DNA from: Aquabacterium sp. CECT 9606
Lineage (GTDB): Bacteria > Pseudomonadota > Gammaproteobacteria > Burkholderiales > Burkholderiaceae_C
Reading direction: 5' to 3'
Assembly: GCF_918741295.1 (NCBI RefSeq)
Contig: NZ_CAKKNB010000004.1
Coordinates: forward strand, 62,001-126,000
Length of the DNA: 64,000 nucleotides
Numbering within the stretch: the stretch's first letter is position 1; each line of letters starts with the position of its first letter. Of this stretch, positions 1 through 8,096 are shown piece by piece. The translations under genes and the position numbers were made by a program. Below the pieces are notes generated by a model. It searched no databases. It was not told the DNA's origin and worked only from the letters and a program-made list of their open reading frames with translations.

Positions 1-8
1 CTGGCCCC

Positions 9-884
9 ATGACCGCACCGCTGATCGCGCTGGGCACGGCCCAGTTCGGCATGAACTATGGCATTGCGAACCAGTCGGGTCAGGTGTCGCTGGACGAAGT
101 CGGACGCATCCTCGCGCTGGCGCGGGAGCAAGGCATCGACACCTTGGACACCGCCATGGACTATGGCGACAGCGAAGCCTGCCTGGGGGAATGCGGCGTG
201 TCGGATTTCCGGATCGTCACGAAGTTGTCGGCCCTGCCTGACGAAGTCACCGATGTCGACGAATGGGTGCAGGGCAAGGTGCGGGCGTGCCTGCGACGCT
301 TGCGGGTGCCTTCCGTTCGCAGTTTGCTGCTGCACCGCCCGCATCAACTTTCAGGCCCCCGAGGCCCTGAGCTGGCGCGGGCCCTCCAGCGTTTGAAGGC
401 AAAAGGCCTGGTCGAGAAGCTGGGCGTGTCCATCTATTCGCCCGCGGAGTTGGACAGCGTGTTTCAAGCCTGTCCGGTGGACCTGGTGCAGGCGCCTTTC
501 AGCCTGGTCGACCGGCGTTTGCAGACCAGCGGCTGGCTGCAGAAACTGCACGAGACCGGCGTGGAAGTGCATGTGCGCTCCGCTTTTCTGCAGGGCCTGC
601 TGTTGATGCCCCGAGACGGCATTCCCGGCAAGTTCTCTCCCTGGGCGCCAACCTGGGATGCCTGGCATGCCTGGCTGGCCGCCAGTGGCTGTCCCGCCGT
701 ACAGGCTTGCCTTGGATTCGTGCGCACCTTTGCGCAGATCGACAGAATCGTGGTCGGCGTGGACAGCCTGGACCAGTTCAGGCAACTGGCTGGGGCGGCC
801 CATGCCGCTGTCCCAGCCAAATGGCCGGCCATCGGGGTCGATGACGAAAGCCTGGTCAACCCCTCGAAATGGAACACGCTATGA
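9..884 (+). CDS. Aldo/keto reductase family protein
   Basis: NAD(P)H-dependent aldo/keto reductase of 291 residues, close to the usual family length. The catalytic tetrad is intact: Asp47, Tyr52 (in the DTAMDYGDSE motif), Lys72 and His109 (LLLHRP). It is the first complete gene of an 11-gene operon for an unusual sugar, so its substrate is probably a sugar or sugar-nucleotide carbonyl; that is inferred from context only. The ATG overlaps a TGA at 10-12 that is in frame with the first bases of the window, so an upstream gene of the same operon probably ends here and the operon continues beyond the left edge. Confidence 0.85.
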   Translation: MTAPLIALGTAQFGMNYGIANQSGQVSLDEVGRILALAREQGIDTLDTAMDYGDSEACLGECGVSDFRIVTKLSALPDEVTDVDEWVQGKVRACLRRLRVPSVRSLLLHRPHQLSGPRGPELARALQRLKAKGLVEKLGVSIYSPAELDSVFQACPVDLVQAPFSLVDRRLQTSGWLQKLHETGVEVHVRSAFLQGLLLMPRDGIPGKFSPWAPTWDAWHAWLAASGCPAVQACLGFVRTFAQIDRIVVGVDSLDQFRQLAGAAHAAVPAKWPAIGVDDESLVNPSKWNTL

Positions 885-1648
885 ACGTTGTCGCCATCAT
901 CCAAGCACGGATGAGCTCGACCCGCTTGCCTGGCAAGGTGCTCATGCCGCTGGCGGGCCAGCCAGTGCTTGAGCATGTCGTCAGCCGCATCGAGCATTGC
1001 CAGACCATCCAGAAGATTGTGGTGGCGACCTCGCATGATGCCAGCGATGACGCCATTGAGCAGTGGTGCCTTGAGCGGGGTGTTGCCTGCTATCGAGGCA
1101 GCCTGCACGATGTGCTGGACCGTTATTACCAGGCGGCCAGGCTCCATGCCGCCGATGCCATCGTGCGCATCACCGCGGATTGCCCTGCCATCGACCCGAC
1201 CATCGTCGATGAGGTGGTGCAGGGCTACCTGGCTGGTGGTTTCGAATTTTTCGGCCTGGCGGGCGAGTTCCCTGATGGACTGGACTGCACGGTGTTCGCC
1301 TTTTCCGCCATTGAGCGTGCGTGGAAGGAGGCGACCTTGCCTTCCGAACGTGAACACGTTGGGCCCTTCATCGAAAAGCAGCCCGGGCTGTTCAAGAGCG
1401 GCGGCCTGACCAAGTTCACAGGCCTGTCGCACCACCGCTGGACGCTGGACGAGCCGCGTGACCTTGAATTCTTGCAGGCCGTCTTCACGCGCCTGTACCG
1501 CGACAAGGCGCCGCCATTCATGGCCAGCGAGGTATTGACCCTGCTGGACGCCGAGCCTGAACTGGCCGGCATCAACAGCGACATCGTTCGCAATGCAGGC
1601 TACCTCAAGTCACTCCAAACAGACAAGGAACGTCATGTACAGCCTTGA
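881..1648 (+). CDS. SpsF-like cytidylyltransferase
   Basis: Nucleotidyltransferase of the NeuA/KdsB/SpsF superfamily, 255 residues. The signature QARMSSTRLPGKVL at residues 8-21 is the nucleotide-binding loop of CMP-sugar synthetases. Members activate 3-deoxy-2-keto acid sugars with CTP, and the NeuB-like synthase six genes downstream supplies that kind of substrate. I start it at 881 rather than the ATG at 869 because 881 forms an ATGA overlap with the preceding stop and places the conserved MNVVAIIQAR at the N-terminus. The sugar it activates cannot be told from sequence. Confidence 0.82.
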   Translation: MNVVAIIQARMSSTRLPGKVLMPLAGQPVLEHVVSRIEHCQTIQKIVVATSHDASDDAIEQWCLERGVACYRGSLHDVLDRYYQAARLHAADAIVRITADCPAIDPTIVDEVVQGYLAGGFEFFGLAGEFPDGLDCTVFAFSAIERAWKEATLPSEREHVGPFIEKQPGLFKSGGLTKFTGLSHHRWTLDEPRDLEFLQAVFTRLYRDKAPPFMASEVLTLLDAEPELAGINSDIVRNAGYLKSLQTDKERHVQP

Positions 1649-2963
1649 AGAACTCAAGAAGAGCCAGGGCGTGGCCCTTTACAACCATGCCAAGACACTC
1701 ATCCCTGGCGGGACACAATTGCTGTCCAAGCGGCCAGAGATGTTCGCGCCCGAAGTCTGGCCGGCGTATTACGAAAAGGCCAAGGGTTGTCGCGTGTGGG
1801 ACCTGGACGGCCGGGAGTTCATCGACATGTCCATCATGGCGGTGGGTGCCTGCATTCTTGGTTATGCCGACGACGAGGTGGATGACGCGGTAGTCGCCGC
1901 CTTGCGCAACGGCGTCAACAGCTCTCTCAATTGCCCGGAAGAGGTTCAACTGGCGGAAGCCTTGATGGCCTTGCACCCGTGGTTCGGCATGGTTCGTTAT
2001 GCGCGCAGCGGCGGCGAGGCCATGGGTCTGGCCGTGCGCATAGCTCGCGCGCACACCAGGCGCGACACCGTGCTGTTCAGTGGCTATCATGGTTGGAACG
2101 ACTGGTACCTGGCGGCCAACCTGGCCGACGGCAAGGGCCTGGATGGGCAACTCATGCCTGGCCTAGAGCCCAATGGCGTGCCAAGAGGACTTGCCGGCAC
2201 GGCCATTCCTTTCGACGCCAACAGCATCGAGTCCCTGCGGGACAAGGTCAAGGGCCAGGAAAACAAGATCGCCGCCATCATCATCGAGCCGGCGCGGGGC
2301 GAAGATGCTCCCGCAGGTTACCTGAAAGACCTGCGTGAATTGGCTTCGGAGATCGGGGCGGTCTTGCTGTTCGACGAAATCACCAGCGGCTTTCGCATGT
2401 GTGCGGGGGGCATCCACCGCAACTACGGTGTGCACCCGGACATCGCCGTGTTCGCCAAGAGCATGGCCAATGGCTACGCCATGTCGGCCGTCCTGGGCAC
2501 GGAGAAGGTCATGCAGGCGGCGCAGACCACCTTCATTTCAAGTACGAACTGGACGGACCGCGTCGGGCCCGCCGCGGCATTGGCCACCTTGAAGAAGTAC
2601 CAGCGCGAGTCGGTCGATCAGCACCTCATCGCCACCGGCAACCGAGTGAAAGACATCTGGCGGCGGGCCGCGGCAGCCAGCGGCCTGGAGGTGGGCGTCA
2701 CGGGCTTGCCATCGTTGGCTGCCTTCGCCTTCAAGGCGCGGCACCCCATGGGCATGAACACTCGCTTCACCATCGAGATGCTCCAGGAAGGCTTCCTGGG
2801 TTTCCGGCAATTCAAGCCATCGTTCGCCCACGGGGCGGCGGAACTCGACCAGTATGAAACAGCCGTGACCAAGGTGTTCGCCGAGTTGGCCTCGGACCTC
2901 GAGTGCACTGTGCTCGACACGCCAAAACACCACGCGGGTTTTCAGCGGCTGACCAAGGAATAA
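1635..2963 (+). CDS. Class III aminotransferase, glutamate-1-semialdehyde aminomutase-like
   Basis: PLP enzyme of the class III (GSA aminomutase, HemL-like) fold, 442 residues. Visible features are the SGGEAMGLAVRIARAHT segment near residue 125, the YHGWNDW motif at 151-157, the cofactor acidic pair FDEITSG (Asp247, Glu248) and the Schiff-base lysine Lys275 in VFAKSMANGYAM. It is unlikely to be the heme-pathway HemL because it sits inside a sugar operon between a cytidylyltransferase and a methyltransferase. More probably it aminates a keto- or aldo-sugar made by one of the local dehydrogenases. The start at 1635 follows an AAGGAA ribosome site and overlaps the previous gene by 14 bases. Confidence 0.85.
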   Translation: MYSLEELKKSQGVALYNHAKTLIPGGTQLLSKRPEMFAPEVWPAYYEKAKGCRVWDLDGREFIDMSIMAVGACILGYADDEVDDAVVAALRNGVNSSLNCPEEVQLAEALMALHPWFGMVRYARSGGEAMGLAVRIARAHTRRDTVLFSGYHGWNDWYLAANLADGKGLDGQLMPGLEPNGVPRGLAGTAIPFDANSIESLRDKVKGQENKIAAIIIEPARGEDAPAGYLKDLRELASEIGAVLLFDEITSGFRMCAGGIHRNYGVHPDIAVFAKSMANGYAMSAVLGTEKVMQAAQTTFISSTNWTDRVGPAAALATLKKYQRESVDQHLIATGNRVKDIWRRAAAASGLEVGVTGLPSLAAFAFKARHPMGMNTRFTIEMLQEGFLGFRQFKPSFAHGAAELDQYETAVTKVFAELASDLECTVLDTPKHHAGFQRLTKE

Positions 2964-2966
2964 GAC

Positions 2967-3902
2967 ATGTCTGGCGAAAGCAGCAAGGGCCACCACAAGC
3001 AGTGGCACGACCATGGCGGCACTGTCCTGTCGTCCGTCAACGGGTTCGACGTCATTGACTGTGCCGAATGCAAGTTCAAGCACGTGATTCCCATCCCGAC
3101 CGAAGAAGAGTTGGAGAAGGCATACCGGCACGAGTACTACACCCAGGAAAAGCCGCTGTACCTCGAACGTTACCGTCAGGACCTGGAATGGTGGAACACT
3201 GTCTATACCCGGCGTTACGAGCTTCTGGAGCAGAACCTGTCTGACGGAGCGCGCAGCATCCTGGACATCGGGTCCGGACCAGGCTTCTTCCTGCTGAATG
3301 GCCAGCAGCGCGGTTGGCGAGTGAAGGGCATCGAGCCGTCCATCGAGGCGGCCACTCACAGCCAGAAGCTGGGTCTGGACGTGGAGAACATCTTCTTTTC
3401 TGAAGAGACCGCACCCACGCTGGGCACGTTCGATGTGATCAACATGGGCGAGGTGCTCGAACACATCCCCGCGCCTGCGGATTTGCTCAAGCTGGCGCAT
3501 TCGAAGCTGAACGTCAATGGCTTGATTTGTATCATCGTGCCGAACGATTTCAACCCTTTCCAGGAAGCCCTGGAAGGCCACCTGGGGTTCAGCCCCTGGT
3601 GGGTCGCACCGCCCCACCACATCAATTATTTTGATTTCCCGACCCTGGCAGGTCTGTTGGCGCACTGTGGCTTTGAAGTCCTGCACCAGGAGTCCACTTT
3701 CCCCATCGACCTGTTTTTGTTGATGGGCGACAACTATGTGGGCAACGATGCCCTGGGGCGGGCATGCCACACCAGGCGGATGAACTTCGAGAAGGCCATG
3801 GTCCAATCTGGCCGTGGCGATGTCCTGACGAAGCTGTACACGGGCTTTGCCAACCAGAACATCGGTCGGGAAGTGGTCATGTTTGCGAGGGCGGTCAAAT
3901 GA
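2967..3902 (+). CDS. Class I SAM-dependent methyltransferase
   Basis: A 311-residue Rossmann methyltransferase. Motif I is ILDIGSGPGFF (residues 98-108), followed by the acidic GIEPS strand end and the NMGEVLEHI segment typical of motif IV. The N-terminal 90 residues carry a single Cys-x2-Cys pair (Cys32, Cys35) and an aromatic-rich stretch seen in sugar C- or N-methyltransferases of polysaccharide clusters. It begins 3 bases after the aminotransferase stop, so methylation of the new amino group, or of a nearby carbon or oxygen, is plausible. The target is inference. Confidence 0.82.
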   Translation: MSGESSKGHHKQWHDHGGTVLSSVNGFDVIDCAECKFKHVIPIPTEEELEKAYRHEYYTQEKPLYLERYRQDLEWWNTVYTRRYELLEQNLSDGARSILDIGSGPGFFLLNGQQRGWRVKGIEPSIEAATHSQKLGLDVENIFFSEETAPTLGTFDVINMGEVLEHIPAPADLLKLAHSKLNVNGLICIIVPNDFNPFQEALEGHLGFSPWWVAPPHHINYFDFPTLAGLLAHCGFEVLHQESTFPIDLFLLMGDNYVGNDALGRACHTRRMNFEKAMVQSGRGDVLTKLYTGFANQNIGREVVMFARAVK

Positions 3903-5089
3903 AGAAACCCCAAGCCATCTGGTTGTTCGCGGGCGGACCCATGCAGGAGTCGGCGGCCAAAAGCATCGTGGCGCTCGGGCACCGTTTGATCGTGACGGAC
4001 CTGAATCCACAATGCGTGTGCGCCCGATACGCCGACGAGTTCCTGGCGTTCGACACCTTCGATGTGGACAGCAACCTCGCGGCTGCCCGCGATCTGACCG
4101 AGAAATACGAAATCCGCGCGGTCGTGACCCTGGCGGCCGATTGCCATCACACCGTGGCCGTCATTAGCCAGCATTTAGGCCTGCATGGCATCTCCCCGGA
4201 CATCTCGCGGGCCTGTCGCCAGAAGAACCTGACTCGGGAAATCCTGACGGCCGCCGGTATACCTCAGCCCAGGTTCAAATGCGTCAGGACACTGGCCGAA
4301 GCGCAAGCCTTCCTCGCCGAACTGGGTGGCCATGGCGTGATCAAGGCCACGGACAACTCCGCCAGCCGGGGGTTCGCCAAGCTCAACGCGGTGAGCGAGC
4401 TGACCGATGAAGTCTTCCAAGCGGCGGTGGCGGCGGGCACGACGGGTGTCGCGCTGGTCGAGGAGGCCCTGGTGCCTCGGCATGATTGCATTTCCGAGCT
4501 CTCGGTCGAGACCGTGTGGTTCGAGGGCGAGATGTACTGGCTCAATTGGGTCGATCGCCTGTTCGCGCCCGATCTCAAATTCTTTCCCACGCTGGCACGC
4601 TACCAGGATGAGAAGATCAACTGGGGCGTCGAGGTGGGCCACATCAACCCCGCCCAGCACCCCTTGGCGGTGAAGGAGCAGGTCCATGCCCTGGTCAAGG
4701 CCGCGGGCCTGGCGCTGGGCATGGGTAAGGAAGCTGGCGGCCATGTGCTGAAAGCTGACATCATGCTGACCGACGCTGGTCCCATGATCATCGAAATGAC
4801 CCCGCGCCTGTCTGGTGGTTGGGACAGCTCGGCCACGACGCCTGCGCGAGGCGCAGATTTCCAAGGCGGCATCATCCAGCTGGCATTGGGCGAGCCCCTG
4901 GACCTGGGTCTGTGGCACCGCCATTTCGAGTTTAAGAATCCCAATCTGTACGCCGCCATCCTGGCCAATATTTCGCCCGATGCGAAGGATTGCGTGGGGC
5001 GGCAATTCGCGCTGGGCACCGATTTCGGCCGAGAGCGTTCACTCCAACTTTCACTGTCTAACCTGAAGGAAAACAAGCATGTCTTATAA
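3899..5089 (+). CDS. ATP-grasp ligase
   Basis: An ATP-grasp carboxylate-amine ligase of 396 residues, resembling the CarB/PurK fold: an N-terminal Rossmann-like domain (IWLFAGGPMQESAAKSIV), an ATP-binding lysine region (GGHGVIKATDNSASRGFAKL) and a C-terminal metal-binding segment IIEMTPRLSGG. The usual metal-ligand pattern is Glu-x-Asn-x-Arg; here Asn is Thr301 (Glu299, Arg303), which is unusual. The start at 3899 makes an ATGA overlap with the methyltransferase; the same frame is open further upstream but that extension looks spurious. In this context it could join an amino acid or another acid to the amino sugar. Confidence 0.8.
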   Translation: MKKPQAIWLFAGGPMQESAAKSIVALGHRLIVTDLNPQCVCARYADEFLAFDTFDVDSNLAAARDLTEKYEIRAVVTLAADCHHTVAVISQHLGLHGISPDISRACRQKNLTREILTAAGIPQPRFKCVRTLAEAQAFLAELGGHGVIKATDNSASRGFAKLNAVSELTDEVFQAAVAAGTTGVALVEEALVPRHDCISELSVETVWFEGEMYWLNWVDRLFAPDLKFFPTLARYQDEKINWGVEVGHINPAQHPLAVKEQVHALVKAAGLALGMGKEAGGHVLKADIMLTDAGPMIIEMTPRLSGGWDSSATTPARGADFQGGIIQLALGEPLDLGLWHRHFEFKNPNLYAAILANISPDAKDCVGRQFALGTDFGRERSLQLSLSNLKENKHVL

Positions 5090-5648
5090 ATGGTCGAACG
5101 AGGTCAAGCTGGACGTACTCAAAGTCGAAGGCGGTGACTCGAAGCTGGTCTTCACCACCGACAAGGAAGTGGCCGAGATCTACCTGGATGGCCAGGACAT
5201 CAGCCGCGTCGTCCACCGTAGCGGTGGTGTCGAGACCGTCATCCAGAACGCCGAGGCCCACCACATCGTGGTGGGCGAAGGCAATGCCCAACGCGACGTT
5301 TACCACTACCTCAAGCCCAAGGGGCCGGCGCCCGAACTGCGCATCGGCATCACCAAGCATCGTGGCATCGGCACTTGGTCCAGCCTGCCGCACGATTTCG
5401 AATTGAACCTGGAACCAGGGTTCGAAGAGGTCTTCTTTTACCTGATCTCGGGCGCCAAGAAGCGCGCCATCCAGGTGGGTGAAGGTGTCTGGCATGACAA
5501 CTCGCCGGTCAAAGAAGCCTGGTTTGTCGAAGACCACACTTTCGGTACCATCCCGATGGGTTATCACCCCGTGGTGGCCGAACCTGGCTCGACCGTTCAT
5601 TACGTTTGGGCCTATGTCTGCAAGAAGCAGGCTTGGGAGAAGATCTAA
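5079..5648 (+). CDS. Cupin-fold protein, IolB/KduI-like
   Basis: A 189-residue protein with a cupin pattern resembling 5-deoxy-glucuronate isomerase (IolB) and KduI. Visible matches are TKHRGIGTWSSLPHDFEL, corresponding to the metal-ligand His/Glu region, and the C-terminal GYHPVVAEPGSTVHYVWAYV, corresponding to the IolB GYHPV-PG motif. It is shorter than IolB (about 270 residues) and may be a single cupin unit. IolB and KduI interconvert aldoses and ketoses of uronate-type sugars, so a sugar isomerase role fits the operon. It overlaps the ATP-grasp gene by 11 bases. The family call is moderately sure; the reaction is not known. Confidence 0.6.
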   Translation: MSYKWSNEVKLDVLKVEGGDSKLVFTTDKEVAEIYLDGQDISRVVHRSGGVETVIQNAEAHHIVVGEGNAQRDVYHYLKPKGPAPELRIGITKHRGIGTWSSLPHDFELNLEPGFEEVFFYLISGAKKRAIQVGEGVWHDNSPVKEAWFVEDHTFGTIPMGYHPVVAEPGSTVHYVWAYVCKKQAWEKI

Positions 5649-6437
5649 GTGTTTGACCTGACCGGGCGGACGGCCGTCATCACGGGTGGCGGCGGCGCGC
5701 TGGGGCTGGCAGCCGCCAAAGCATTGCACGATCAAGGGGCAGCGGTGGTTCTGCTGGGCCGCTCGCTGGAGAAGCTGCAAGCAGCCCTGGCCCAGATCGA
5801 ACCCGCCAGCGGGCGTGCCAGCGTCCAGGTTTGCGATGTCGCCGATGAGGCCTCGCTGACGCAAGCGGCTGCGGACATCCTGTCCAGACACGCCAAAGTC
5901 GACATCCTGGTGACCTGCGCAGCGGCTTCGGCGGCATCTGGCAAGTTCGAAGCGACGACGGTGGCGGACTGGCGTTCGTTGCTGTCCACCGACCTGGACG
6001 GTGTCTTCCTGGCCTGTCGCATCTTTGGTCAATCGATGCTGAAGAACAAGCATGGCCGCATCGTCAATCTGACCAGCTTCCACAATGTCGCCACCTATCC
6101 CTACCGGACCCTGTACAACACGGCCAAGTCTGGTGTGGAGGGCTTGTCCCGCGCGCTGGCCGTGGAGTGGGGCCACCATGGCATCACGGTCAACACGGTG
6201 GCGCCTGGCCCGATCATGACGCCGCGCACCCAGTGGTTCCTGAGTCAGGACGAAAGCAACAAGGCGGGCATGCTGGCCCGCACGCCAACGGTACAGATCG
6301 GCGAGTTGCAGGACGTCAGTTCGACCATCGCCTTCTTGGCATCCGACGAGGCCAAGCATATCAATGGGCAGCAGATCGTGATAGATGGCGGCTGGACCAA
6401 AAACGCCTGGTGGGGCGACCACACCGAACTGGAATGA
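5649..6437 (+). CDS. Short-chain dehydrogenase/reductase (first of a pair)
   Basis: A classical SDR of 262 residues starting at a GTG directly after the cupin stop codon. The nucleotide-binding loop is TGGGGALG (residues 12-19) and the catalytic set is complete: Ser143, Tyr156 and Lys160 (YNTAKSG). The usual NNAG strand is replaced by TCAAAS. The C-terminal IAFLASDEAKHINGQQIVIDGG is standard. The protein resembles dehydrogenases found in flagellin or surface-glycan nonulosonate clusters (PtmA-type). With the neighbouring SDR it probably oxidises or reduces a sugar hydroxyl; direction and position are unknown. Confidence 0.85.
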   Translation: MFDLTGRTAVITGGGGALGLAAAKALHDQGAAVVLLGRSLEKLQAALAQIEPASGRASVQVCDVADEASLTQAAADILSRHAKVDILVTCAAASAASGKFEATTVADWRSLLSTDLDGVFLACRIFGQSMLKNKHGRIVNLTSFHNVATYPYRTLYNTAKSGVEGLSRALAVEWGHHGITVNTVAPGPIMTPRTQWFLSQDESNKAGMLARTPTVQIGELQDVSSTIAFLASDEAKHINGQQIVIDGGWTKNAWWGDHTELE

Positions 6438-6440
6438 ACC

Positions 6441-7217
6441 GTGGCTGACCTGTTCTCCCTGTCGGGCAAGGTGGCCATCGTGACCGGTGGCGCTGGCGAC
6501 CTGGGCCTGGCCATTGCCAGGGCCTACCTGGATGCCGGGGCAACGGTGGTGCTGGTGGGACGGCGCCTGGCCAGCCTCGATGCCGCAGTGGCAAGCTTGG
6601 GTGTGCCTGAACGCCTCACTTCGATCTCGGCGGACGTGTCCGACGATGTGCAGATCGACGCCATGGTGGACGCCGTGATGAAGCAGCACGGCCGCATCGA
6701 CATTCTTGTGACCGCCGCGGGCATCCAGCACCGCAGCCCCGTTCTCGATTTCGACCATGGCCATTGGAACGACGTCATCAAGGTCAACCTGACCGGTGCC
6801 TTCTATTGTGCGCAGGCCGTGGCCCGGCACATGGTGGGGCGCCAAGCCGGGCGGATCATCATGATCACCTCCTTGACTTCGGAGATCGGTATCCCCAACA
6901 TCTCGGCCTATGCCGCGAGCCGGGGCGGCATACGGCAATTGGCCAAGACATTGGCGGTCGAACTGGCGCCCCATGGCGTGACCGTGAATTGCATCGGCCC
7001 CGGCCGCTTCCTCACCGCGATGACGGCGGACGTGTTCAAGGACGAAGCCAAGGCCAAGCGTTTCCTGGACGTCATCCCCATGCGCCGCGCTGGTCAGCCT
7101 GAAGACCTGGCGGGCATCTCCGTGCTCTTGGCGTCAGACGCCTCGTCGTACATCACCGGGCAATCGTTTTATGTCGATGGCGGCTGGCTGGCCGGTGGCG
7201 GCAACATCTTAGGTTGA
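6441..7217 (+). CDS. Short-chain dehydrogenase/reductase with YxxxR active site
   Basis: A second SDR of 258 residues with a GTG start 3 bases after its paralogue. The loop TGGAGDLG (residues 15-22), Ser144 and Tyr157 are present, but the catalytic lysine position reads Arg161 (YAASRGG; codon CGG). This lysine normally orients NAD(P) and lowers the tyrosine pKa, so activity may be reduced or altered, or the protein may be a non-catalytic partner of the first SDR. The rest of the fold, including the YITGQSFYVDGGW terminus, is intact, so it is not a decayed gene. Confidence 0.85.
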   Translation: MADLFSLSGKVAIVTGGAGDLGLAIARAYLDAGATVVLVGRRLASLDAAVASLGVPERLTSISADVSDDVQIDAMVDAVMKQHGRIDILVTAAGIQHRSPVLDFDHGHWNDVIKVNLTGAFYCAQAVARHMVGRQAGRIIMITSLTSEIGIPNISAYAASRGGIRQLAKTLAVELAPHGVTVNCIGPGRFLTAMTADVFKDEAKAKRFLDVIPMRRAGQPEDLAGISVLLASDASSYITGQSFYVDGGWLAGGGNILG

Positions 7218-8081
7218 ATGTCCATGATTCAATTCATTTCTGAAGTCTCCAGTAACCACGCCCGCGATCTGAACCGCTGTCTGGAGTTCATCCAGCGATC
7301 GGCTGACGCAGGTTGCTCCGCAGTCAAGTTCCAGCTTTTTCGGGTTGACGAGTTGTTCGCCAAAGGAGCTCTGCCCGATAGCGAAGTGGCTCGCCGCAAG
7401 AACTGGGAGCTGCCGCTGGAGTTCCTGCCACCGCTGGCGCAACGTTGTCGTGAGCTGAACATCCAGTTCTCGTGCACGCCTTTCTATCTGGCGGCTGTCG
7501 CCGAACTCGATCCTTACGTCGATTTCTATAAGATTGCCTCCTATGAACTGCTGTGGGACGACCTGCTGGCCGCTTGCGCCAGAACGGGTAAGCCCATCGT
7601 TATCTCGACGGGCATGGCAACCATGCCGGAGATCCTGCACGCGGTGGAGACGCTGAAGCGCCATGGTTGCGCGGCGCCGGTATTGCTGCACTGCACGTCG
7701 GCCTATCCCACGCCGCACGAAGAAGCCAACCTGGCCGCCATCGAGACCATCCGCCAGTCCACGGGTTGCGAGGTGGGCTGGTCCGATCACACGGTGGAGC
7801 CTGCGGTTATGTACCGCGCCATCCATCGTTGGGGGGCCAAGGTGATCGAGTTCCACCTCGATTTGGATGGCCAGGGCGAGGAGTATTCGGCAGGCCACTG
7901 CTGGCTGCCCGACCAGATCGGCTCGGTCATCCGCGATGTTTCGAAAGGCTTCGAGGCCGATGGCAATGGCGTCAAGGAACCCGTGCCTTCCGAACTGTCC
8001 GACCGCGCCTGGCGCGCCGACCCCTCCGATGGCTTGCGGCCCTTGAAAGAAACCCGGGTCGCGCGGAAGTTGGCGGAATAG
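7218..8081 (+). CDS. NeuB-family synthase, short form lacking the SAF domain
   Basis: A 287-residue TIM-barrel protein of the N-acetylneuraminate synthase family, which condenses phosphoenolpyruvate with an aldose to give a 3-deoxy-2-keto acid. Family landmarks are FISEVSSNHARDL at the start, TPFYLAAVAEL, FYKIASYEL, ISTGMATM, LLHCTSAYPTP, VGWSDHT and EFHLDLDGQGEEYSAGH. Full-length NeuB, PseI and LegI are about 340-350 residues with a C-terminal antifreeze-like (SAF) domain that closes the neighbouring active site in the dimer; this one ends right after the barrel. The ATG follows the SDR stop with no spacer; a second in-frame ATG lies at 7224. Confidence 0.85.
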   Translation: MSMIQFISEVSSNHARDLNRCLEFIQRSADAGCSAVKFQLFRVDELFAKGALPDSEVARRKNWELPLEFLPPLAQRCRELNIQFSCTPFYLAAVAELDPYVDFYKIASYELLWDDLLAACARTGKPIVISTGMATMPEILHAVETLKRHGCAAPVLLHCTSAYPTPHEEANLAAIETIRQSTGCEVGWSDHTVEPAVMYRAIHRWGAKVIEFHLDLDGQGEEYSAGHCWLPDQIGSVIRDVSKGFEADGNGVKEPVPSELSDRAWRADPSDGLRPLKETRVARKLAE

Positions 8082-8096
8082 GCAGATGGCTTGTCG

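Noticed and set aside
1635-2963. Calling the aminotransferase hemL of heme synthesis
   Set aside because: Only the family fold supports it; the sugar-operon context and the tight coupling with the cytidylyltransferase and methyltransferase argue for a sugar substrate.
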